Shown: in pieces, positions 58,121 through 64,000 of the stretch
How positions within the stretch are numbered: position 1 is the first letter of the stretch
Layout: the number at the start of each line of letters is the position of its first letter
DNA from: Paludibacter sp.
Lineage (GTDB): Bacteria; Bacteroidota; Bacteroidia; Bacteroidales; Paludibacteraceae
DNA length: 64,000 bases
Assembly (NCBI GenBank): GCA_028710415.1
Contig: JAQTUE010000030.1
Coordinates: forward strand, 1-64,000
Direction of reading: 5' to 3'
Program-made: the position numbers and the translations under genes
The notes under the pieces: model-generated
Told to the model about the DNA's origin: nothing
The model's input: the letters and a program-made list of their open reading frames with translations, nothing else
The model's database searches: none

Positions 58121-59014
58121 TCAAAATATAAGTTCAGCTACGGAATTACTGACATTCAGGGTTATTTCTGCTCCCAGAATAACAGGCAAATTGTAATCAA
58201 CATGACCTGCCGGAAAATTAAAGCAAACCGGATAATCATATTCCTCGACAGCCTCCAGTATCAATTCCTGAACACTTTGCATCATAAGGGGATCTTCGTC
58301 GCAATCACTGAATTGACCGACTACCAGTCCTGATAGTTGGGATAATACCCCACTGAATCGAAGGTTTTGAATCATTCGGTCTATCTGGTATGGCTTTTCA
58401 CCGATATCCTCAATAAAAAGAATGGCATTTGAATAGTTTAAATCATACCGACTTCCCCGTAGACCCATCATTACCGATAAGTTTCCACCTATTAATTTTC
58501 CGTGCCCTTTGCCAATCCTGTTATTTGGTTCTGCAGGGAAACTGAAAGTCGGATGGTTGCCTACAAGGATATCTTTTAATCGGAACAACTGTTCTGATTC
58601 GGCAGGCAATTCGGCGAAATATTTTGCCATAACGCCATGAATAGACGAAATTCCAAGATTTGTAATGGCATTGTGCAAAATAGTAATATCACTAAATCCA
58701 ATCAGCCATTTTGGTGACATTACAAACCCTGTAAAATCTATTTTATCAATAATACGGGCAATGCCATAACCTCCGCGACTGCATAAAATAGCTTTCACGC
58801 TTGTATCATCCAGGGCATCTTGTAAGTCCGATAATCTTTGTTCATCAGTTCCTGCAAACCGTCCGTATTCTGAACGGCAATATTTTCCTTCAGTTACAGA
58901 GTATCCCCAACCTGCAAGAACTTTTATGGCACCATCAATATATTCAGGATCGATTGTACCTGCAGGTGAAATAATTCGTATCTGGTCGTTGGGCTGAAGT
59001 GAAGGAGGATTCAT
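58121..59014 (-). CDS. LD-carboxypeptidase (peptidase family S66)
   Basis: 297 aa cytoplasmic enzyme that trims the terminal D-Ala from murein tetrapeptides during recycling. Catalytic Ser in IGFSDITIL; partner Glu and His in FIEDIGEKPYQIDRMI and AGHVDYNLPV. N-terminal IRIISPAGTIDPEY and LCSRGGYGIARI match the family. It lies 7 nt after the YhcG gene on the same strand and just downstream, in transcription order, of no other wall gene; the NlpC/P60 gene follows it. Confidence 0.92.
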   Translation of the reverse strand: MNPPSLQPNDQIRIISPAGTIDPEYIDGAIKVLAGWGYSVTEGKYCRSEYGRFAGTDEQRLSDLQDALDDTSVKAILCSRGGYGIARIIDKIDFTGFVMSPKWLIGFSDITILHNAITNLGISSIHGVMAKYFAELPAESEQLFRLKDILVGNHPTFSFPAEPNNRIGKGHGKLIGGNLSVMMGLRGSRYDLNYSNAILFIEDIGEKPYQIDRMIQNLRFSGVLSQLSGLVVGQFSDCDEDPLMMQSVQELILEAVEEYDYPVCFNFPAGHVDYNLPVILGAEITLNVSNSVAELIF

Positions 59015-59021
59015 TGTATTG

Positions 59022-60110
59022 TTATTCTATATTGAGTTGTTCGGTAAATTGTTGGATAGTTGGCAGTGCATTTTTAATTTCCAAAGATAACTCTTTATAT
59101 GTAAAATTGCTAACGCCCATAGGTTTATTAATGTCTTTCAAGGCAAAATCTACCACGACATCATTTTTATGCTTGCACAATAGAATACCGATGGTGGGTT
59201 TATCATCTTCGGCTTTAACCATCTCGTTTATGGCAGTCAGATAGAAATTGAGTTTCCCAAGGTGTTCAGGTTCAAACCCGGATAGTTTTAATTCAATGAT
59301 TATATAACATTTGAGCCTGGTATGATAAAACAACAAATCGGTTTTAAACTCTTTACCTCCCACTACAAATTTAAATTGCCTGCCCATATAAGCAAAACCC
59401 TTTCCCAGTTCAAGCAGAAATTGCGTGATATGCTGAACCAGTTTCTCTTCCAGCTCCTGCTCTTTTACGTTTGTTGAAAGTGTCAGAAAATCAAAATTAT
59501 AAGGATCTTTTAATAGGGCACTTGCCAAATCACTTTCTACACTGGGTAAAGTCAGCTTGAAATTTGTAATTGCTTTGCCTTGCCGGTGATAAAGATCTGT
59601 TTCAATCTGATATTCCAATACCGAACGGCTCCAGTTGTTGGCTATTGTTTGTTCAAGATAGTACTTCGCTTCTTTTGGTTCATTGATTTTCTCAATAATT
59701 AAGACATTATGCATCCAGGGAATTTGGGCACATAACTCTAAAGATTCATTATTACTTTGAACGTTCTGCCTGAGATTTATTTCATTTTCTAATTGTCCAT
59801 CAACTTGATGGACAATTCCAGTTGCTGAATTATGAAAAAGATAAAACTTCTTGATAGCAAACAAATTCGATCTTGAAAACCCCTTCATTTGAGGAAATTC
59901 CTCTTTTAAGTCTTTGCTTAATTGATCTATAAAACCGCTTCCCCAGGATGTATTCTGTTGCTTTTCAACTATTTGTCGTCCCATATCCCAATACAACCTG
60001 ATCAGCTCACTATTGACAGATAATGCTGCCTTTATCTGTCTTTGTTTGATCGTCGATTTTAACCCAACAAGCCAGTTTCTATAGTCTGATTGGAGAATAG
60101 ATTCATTCAT
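59022..60110 (-). CDS. YhcG-type PDDEXK nuclease family protein (DUF1016)
   Basis: 362 aa. N-terminal DUF1016 helical domain (LRSELIRLYWDMGR-like block near residue 35, WGSGFIDQLSKDLKEEFPQMKGFSRSNLFAIKKF) and C-terminal PDDEXK fold with KTDLLFYHTRLKCYIIIELKL as the D-(x)n-ExK core. The family is widespread as single genes and is sometimes found within restriction or defence islands; its substrate is not established. Here it is tightly linked (7 nt) to an LD-carboxypeptidase with no restriction genes nearby, so a defence role is not indicated by context. Confidence 0.85.
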   Translation of the reverse strand: MNESILQSDYRNWLVGLKSTIKQRQIKAALSVNSELIRLYWDMGRQIVEKQQNTSWGSGFIDQLSKDLKEEFPQMKGFSRSNLFAIKKFYLFHNSATGIVHQVDGQLENEINLRQNVQSNNESLELCAQIPWMHNVLIIEKINEPKEAKYYLEQTIANNWSRSVLEYQIETDLYHRQGKAITNFKLTLPSVESDLASALLKDPYNFDFLTLSTNVKEQELEEKLVQHITQFLLELGKGFAYMGRQFKFVVGGKEFKTDLLFYHTRLKCYIIIELKLSGFEPEHLGKLNFYLTAINEMVKAEDDKPTIGILLCKHKNDVVVDFALKDINKPMGVSNFTYKELSLEIKNALPTIQQFTEQLNIE

Positions 60111-60168
60111 ATTGTTATTGATTAACTGATAACGTTAGAATATTTTAAAGTGATTCCTGTTATTCTAT

Positions 60169-60654
60169 TCATTCCTCAGCCTTTATCAAAAAACCAACAT
60201 TGATTTTTATCACAGAAATCAGGTCTTTCGGCGAAATCAATAATTGGAATCCCCTTTTTCCGGCACTGACATAGATGGCATCATAATTCAGGCAAGTATC
60301 GTGAATATAGGTTGGAAAATGTTTTTTCATCCCAATTGGTGAACAGGCGCCACGGATATACCCGGTGATGGGCAACAGTTCTTTCATGGGGATCATTTCA
60401 CAGTTTTTATTTCCTGAAATCATGGCAGATTTCTTCAAGTCAACCTCTTCCGCCCCTGGAATGATACAAACAAAATACCCTGTCTTATCACCTTTAAGCA
60501 CGAGAGTCTTGAAAACTTTTTCTATGGGCTCATTCAATTGTCCGGCAACATGAACTGCACTCAGATCGTCTTCATCTACTTCGTAAGGGATCAATGAATA
60601 GTCTATTTTCTCCCTGTCAAGTATCCTTGCTGCGTTTGTTTTTTCTAACTTCAA
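60169..60654 (-). CDS. ybaK: YbaK/EbsC-type Cys-tRNA(Pro) deacylase
   Basis: 161 aa trans-editing enzyme that hydrolyses Cys mischarged on tRNA-Pro. Typical blocks: TNAARILDREKIDYSLIPYEVD, VFKTLVLKGDKTGYFVCIIPGAEEVDLKK, ITGYIRGACSPIGMKKHFPT and VSAGKRGFQLLISPKDL. Standalone; gap of 28 nt to the ABC permease upstream suggests it may share that transcript. Confidence 0.9.
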   Translation of the reverse strand: MKLEKTNAARILDREKIDYSLIPYEVDEDDLSAVHVAGQLNEPIEKVFKTLVLKGDKTGYFVCIIPGAEEVDLKKSAMISGNKNCEMIPMKELLPITGYIRGACSPIGMKKHFPTYIHDTCLNYDAIYVSAGKRGFQLLISPKDLISVIKINVGFLIKAEE

Positions 60655-60682
60655 AGTATTTCTATCAGTTGGTTTTATTTTA

Positions 60683-62005
60683 CTAATATTTCAGCCACTT
60701 CCACATTTCCTTCCAGGTTACTTTTTTCCCATACATAAGGATTCCGGTCCTGTATATCTTCCCTGCCATCCAGGTTGTACCGATAAAGGAAAGCACCAGG
60801 ATAGATAATGAAAGTATTATCTGCCAGGCAGGCACATCAAATGGTAATCGCACCATCATGACTATTGGAGATGTAAATGGTATCATTGAGCACCAGAACG
60901 CCAGGGGTCCATCGGGATTCTGGGCACTATAAATGGCGGCGTAAATGGCAAATATGATGGGTAGTGTTAAGGGCAATGAGAATTGTTGTGTATCCGTTTC
61001 ACTGTCAACTGCCGATCCTACGGCTGCAAACAGGGAAGCATACAACAGGTATCCGCCCAGGAAGTACAGTACAAAAAGTACAATGATTTCCATAAAGTCA
61101 AATCCATGGAGCATGGCGAAGAGTTGCTGCATTTCACCGGGTTGAGGAGTTGAAGCCATCGATTGCATGCCCATTTGGTTCGCTTGTTGCATGGCCGCCA
61201 GATCTACCCCACCACCAATAAACCTGGTACCAATGAATAATATGCCTCCAGTCAGAATGACCCACATAAAAAATTGGGTCAGTCCTACCAGCGCAATGCC
61301 GATAATCTTACCCATCATCAATTCAAAAGGCTTAACCGAGGATATAATGACTTCCACAATACGGCTTGTTTTTTCCTGTACCACACCAGCCATCACCTGA
61401 GCCCCGTAAATGATGATAAACATATAAATTACGAATGCGGATATCATGCCAATCACCAGTGCCAGCTCTGCCGAACCTTGTTTTTCCTGGCCGTTATCGC
61501 CCCATTTGATAGTTGGGATATCTATGTTACTACGTGATTTATCTACCATTTCTTTCAGGTTCGGGATATTATAGGCTTCGAGCTTTTGCTGTTCCACATA
61601 CTTATTCAACAATCCTGATATGTAGCTCTTAAGTTCCAGATTTACCTGTTTATCGGAGTAAAGTGCAGCTGCCTTTGGGTTTTTTGACAAATCGTCATTA
61701 ATCAGAAGCAGAGCTGTAAATTCAGCATTCTTCTTATCAGCATTTTCCTTTTTTATCTGGTCGGCAGGCTTATCTACAAAGTCAAAAACATAGGTTTCAT
61801 TACTTTTAAGCACCTGAGAGTAGGTATGGGTTTTGTCGATCACCACAATATGTTTCTTATTACTGTCTTTGATGCTCGACAGCCACAACGGGACTGTTAT
61901 CATTCCAGCAAAAAGCAAAGGCGTCAGAAAAGTGAGGATGATGAATGATTTCTTCATCACACGGGTTGTGTATTCCCGTTTTATGATTAGCGATATTTTA
62001 GACAT
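60683..62005 (-). CDS. ABC transporter permease, NatB/ABC-2 type
   Basis: 440 aa. One N-terminal membrane segment (KSFIILTFLTPLLFAGMITV), a ~150-residue extracytoplasmic domain, then five or six segments in the C-terminal half (LALVIGMISAFVIYMFIIIYG, VALVGLTQFFMWVILTG, VLFVLYFLGGYLLYASLFAAVGS). The VVQEKTSRIVEVIISSVKPFELMMGKIIG stretch is typical of NatB-type (ABC2_membrane_3) permeases. A Met/Gln-rich loop lies near 270-290. Starts 4 nt after its ATPase. Substrate (sodium or a lipophilic compound) not determinable. Confidence 0.88.
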   Translation of the reverse strand: MSKISLIIKREYTTRVMKKSFIILTFLTPLLFAGMITVPLWLSSIKDSNKKHIVVIDKTHTYSQVLKSNETYVFDFVDKPADQIKKENADKKNAEFTALLLINDDLSKNPKAAALYSDKQVNLELKSYISGLLNKYVEQQKLEAYNIPNLKEMVDKSRSNIDIPTIKWGDNGQEKQGSAELALVIGMISAFVIYMFIIIYGAQVMAGVVQEKTSRIVEVIISSVKPFELMMGKIIGIALVGLTQFFMWVILTGGILFIGTRFIGGGVDLAAMQQANQMGMQSMASTPQPGEMQQLFAMLHGFDFMEIIVLFVLYFLGGYLLYASLFAAVGSAVDSETDTQQFSLPLTLPIIFAIYAAIYSAQNPDGPLAFWCSMIPFTSPIVMMVRLPFDVPAWQIILSLSILVLSFIGTTWMAGKIYRTGILMYGKKVTWKEMWKWLKY

Positions 62006-62009
62006 AGTG

Positions 62010-62906
62010 TTATTTTCTTACGGTTTCAATAAAAATATCATTCATGCTGGGTAAAAGCTCTTCGAAGGAAAGGATATTGGTTTGGTTCATCAGTTCATTA
62101 ATTAATTCATTATTCCCTTCTGTGGTTTGTTTTTTTATGATACTCTCCACAACTCCGTTTTTATCTGTTTGTGAGAGCAAATTGAACATTTCATTTCCCA
62201 ACACAGCACTTGAGGAACGTACAACAAAAGTCTTGGTGGCATGCGATTCCCTGATTTCAGCAACATTACCCTGCAACACTATTTTTGCGTTATCCACCAA
62301 CGATATATTCTCACAAAGGTCTTCCACTGTTTCCATATTGTGCGTTGAGAAAATGATGGTGGCACCTTTATCCCGTAAGTTCAGGATTTCACGTTTCATC
62401 AAATCAGTATTCACAGGGTCAAAACCACTAAAAGGTTCATCAAAGATCAAAAGCTTCGGATCGTGTAAAATGGTCGTGATAAACTGAACCTTCTGAGCCA
62501 TTCCTTTCGAGAGTTCTTCTACCTTCTTGCCCCACCATTCCTGGATTTCAAATCTCTCAAACCAGTATTTCAAGGCTTTCAGGGCATCCTGCTTCGTCAT
62601 TCCTTTCAACTGGGCCAGGTACAATGCCTGTTCGCCCACTTTCATCTTTTTATATAGTCCGCGTTCTTCTGGCAGATACCCAATATGCTCCACATCCGAT
62701 GGGGTCATCCGTTTTCCGTTAAGCCGAACCTCTCCGCTGTCCGGTGCTGTGATACAATTGATAATTCGTATCAAAGTTGTTTTCCCGGCACCATTGGGTC
62801 CCAGCAGCCCATAGATCGTATTTTCAGGAACTGTCAGGCTAACACTGTCCAACGCCAGATGCCCTGCAAATTGTTTTACTACATTCTCTACCTCAAGTAA
62901 TATCAT
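62010..62906 (-). CDS. ABC transporter ATPase, NatA type
   Basis: 298 aa. Walker A GPNGAGKTT, signature LSKGMAQKVQF, Walker B LLIFDEPFSGFDP and H-loop FSTHNMETVE are intact; the C-terminal ~75 residues are the DUF4162-like tail common in NatA. Partner of the permease 4 nt downstream. The start codon is directly preceded on its strand by the AATTAACCAATTAAC simple-sequence tract, leaving no ordinary leader. Confidence 0.93.
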   Translation of the reverse strand: MILLEVENVVKQFAGHLALDSVSLTVPENTIYGLLGPNGAGKTTLIRIINCITAPDSGEVRLNGKRMTPSDVEHIGYLPEERGLYKKMKVGEQALYLAQLKGMTKQDALKALKYWFERFEIQEWWGKKVEELSKGMAQKVQFITTILHDPKLLIFDEPFSGFDPVNTDLMKREILNLRDKGATIIFSTHNMETVEDLCENISLVDNAKIVLQGNVAEIRESHATKTFVVRSSSAVLGNEMFNLLSQTDKNGVVESIIKKQTTEGNNELINELMNQTNILSFEELLPSMNDIFIETVRK

Positions 62907-63015
62907 GTTAATTGGTTAATTGGTTGATTAGTTAATTGAGTTAATTGAGTTAATTGGGTTAATTGAGTTAATTGAGTTAATTGAGTTAATTGGGTTAATT
63001 GAGTTAATTGGTTCT
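62907..63015. repeat. TTAATTGGTTAATTGAG simple-sequence tract
   Basis: About 108 bp built of TTAATTG(A/G)G and GTTGATTAG units, abutting the ATG of the NatA-type ATPase. Same unit type as the tracts at 40.0, 42.2 and 44.9 kb. Confidence 0.8.
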
Positions 63016-63102
63016 AGAAGAATAATGAACTTTAGGGTAAAAACACAATACTGCTTACCAACCTTCATTTTCAAATTTTCAAATCAACACATCTTCAAAT
63101 TA

Positions 63103-63804
63103 TCACATCTTCCCCTCGTCACTAAAACTATAATATTCCCCGCGTGCAATGATAATATGATCGAGCAGTGCAATACCTATCGCCTCACAACCAGACTTAA
63201 TCCTCCTGGTTATTAGATCATCTTCATGACTCGGCCTATTCTGTCCCGATGGATGATTGTGTGCCACCACCAATGCCTGTGCCGATTTTTCAAGGGCTAT
63301 TTTAAGCAACATGGGTATATCTACTACCGTTTGTTTGGTCCCACCCTGCGTCAACCGTTTTATTTCAATCACTTTGTTTGCTCCGTTAAGTAACCCCAAC
63401 CAAAACTCTTCATGGGGTAAATCAACTAATTGAGGTTCAAACAAGTCAAACAAATCCCTGCTGGAAGTTATTTTCTTACGATCAAGGATTTCACTGGTCT
63501 TGCGCCTTTTCCCCAACTCCAAGGCTGCCATAATGGTAATCGCTTTTGCCTTTCCGATTCCTTTGAATCGCTTGCACATGTCGGCAATACTTAGTTGCGC
63601 CAGCTCATTCAGGTTGTCCTGACAGTCATTCAATATCCTGCGTGCCAACTCAACAGCTGTTTCATTCCTACTTCCAATGGCAATCAGGATAGCCAGCAAC
63701 TCTGCATCCGAAAGGCTTTGGGTGCCTTTCTTGAGCATCTTTTCCCTGGGACGGTCATCTTCTGCCCAGTCGCGGATAGTCAGTCTTTTGTCGTCAGTTA
63801 CCAT
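63103..63804 (-). CDS. radC: RadC-family JAB-domain protein
   Basis: 233 aa. N-terminal helix-hairpin-helix region (LSDAELLAILIAIGSRNETAVELARRIL, MCKRFKGIGKAKAITIMAALELG) and C-terminal JAB metalloprotease-like domain with zinc motif AHNHPSGQNRPSHEDD. Linked historically to DNA repair, though the true function is disputed. Full length. The only good promoter element ends 4 nt before the ATG, so the mRNA may be leaderless. Confidence 0.92.
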   Translation of the reverse strand: MVTDDKRLTIRDWAEDDRPREKMLKKGTQSLSDAELLAILIAIGSRNETAVELARRILNDCQDNLNELAQLSIADMCKRFKGIGKAKAITIMAALELGKRRKTSEILDRKKITSSRDLFDLFEPQLVDLPHEEFWLGLLNGANKVIEIKRLTQGGTKQTVVDIPMLLKIALEKSAQALVVAHNHPSGQNRPSHEDDLITRRIKSGCEAIGIALLDHIIIARGEYYSFSDEGKM

Positions 63805-63808
63805 GCCT

Positions 63809-63816
63809 CAAAAATA
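63809..63816 (-). promoter_or_regulatory. -7 element directly upstream of radC
   Basis: TATTTTTG on the minus strand, 4 nt before the ATG; implies a start of transcription at or near the start codon. Confidence 0.5.
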
Positions 63817-63858
63817 CGAATAATTTTTACTATCACAAACTATCTTAAAGAAATTAAA

Positions 63859-63892
63859 AAAACCGTCCCTGACTTAATGTCGGAAACGGTTT
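63859..63892. terminator. Hairpin between the right-edge gene and radC
   Basis: AAAACCGT...ACGGTTTT outer stem with partial inner GAC/GTC pairing, flanked by A and T runs; probably ends transcription of the gene entering from the right edge. Confidence 0.7.
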
Positions 63893-63923
63893 TATTCATG
63901 TTTATCAGAATGTAATTACCGGT

Positions 63924-64000
63924 TCAAATATCTTTGATCTTAAACGGATTATATGATATCTTATTGTCAAATACATTGGTCTTTTCGTGTTTCTTTACCC
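63924..64000 (-). CDS. C-terminal end of an unidentified gene (truncated by the window)
   Basis: The minus-strand frame is open from the edge to TGA at 63924-63926 and reads ...KTNVFDNKISYNPFKIKDI at its end. A terminator hairpin 30 nt further on supports a real 3' end. Too short to assign a family. Confidence 0.42.
   Translation of the reverse strand, partial: VKKHEKTNVFDNKISYNPFKIKDI

Noticed and set aside
59022..60110. Defence island around the YhcG nuclease
   Set aside because: Neighbours are an LD-carboxypeptidase, YbaK and an ABC transporter. No methylase, helicase or other defence gene is present.

Overview
The window looks like chromosome from a member of the Bacteroidota, most likely order Bacteroidales. 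Evidence: AT-rich intergenic DNA; many upstream regions with the Bacteroidota -7 element TAnnTTTG, several with a TTG about 19-22 nt further upstream; and family markers such as a GldJ-like lipoprotein, a KorA with the gamma domain fused at its N-terminus, an EF-G2 paralog, CdaA beside FolP, and YhcG. Genus cannot be fixed by reading alone.

Layout. 0-3 kb: polyphosphate-related genes (short Ppx, CHAD protein, HD protein). 3-8 kb: a membrane protein, a flavodoxin-fold quinone reductase gene broken by an early amber codon, a Crp/Fnr regulator with a small outer-membrane barrel, and another barrel. 8-20.6 kb: a phosphate-starvation locus. It holds a PlcP-like metallophosphoesterase with a glycosyltransferase, a divergent block of porin-pstS and pstC-pstA-pstB-phoU, then phoB-phoR and an MFS transporter. 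20.8-23 kb: EF-G2 paralog with altered switch regions. 23.1-24.8 kb: a tandem array of a REP-associated (RAYT) transposase element and two transposase-less derivatives. 24.9-27.3 kb: membrane LytTR regulator, LiaF-like protein, MscL. 27.9-39.5 kb: two different class II aldolases, cdaA-folP, GldJ-like lipoprotein, asnS, korAB, a thioredoxin-like protein and a small antitoxin-like protein. 40.2-50 kb: MsbA-like exporter, purB, psd-mazG-deoC, polyprenyl synthase, polA. 51-54.5 kb: an Rrf2 regulator with YceI-barrel-YceI genes and a 23-bp operator seen three times. 54.7-64 kb: rpsT, tRNA-Glu, recO, NlpC/P60-LysM hydrolase, LD-carboxypeptidase, YhcG nuclease, YbaK, a NatAB-type transporter, radC, and the tail of one more gene.

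How it works together. The first 20 kb is mostly phosphate biology: outer-membrane entry (porin), periplasmic capture (PstS), import (PstCAB), signalling (PhoU, PhoR, PhoB), polyphosphate turnover (Ppx, CHAD) and probably phospholipid-to-glycolipid replacement (PlcP-like plus glycosyltransferase). Four promoters in this block share one 58-bp arrangement: four consecutive 11-bp units, a 6-nt gap, then a -7 element. I read this as the PhoB-binding architecture of this lineage.

A second theme is intergenic DNA. Many gaps carry simple-sequence arms that start at a stop codon and, in several cases, are answered by a complementary arm just before the next start codon. The most regular family is built on CCCCTAAAGGGG and is confined here to 13.9-20.7 kb. 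Together with the RAYT array, these are the least explained structures in the window.
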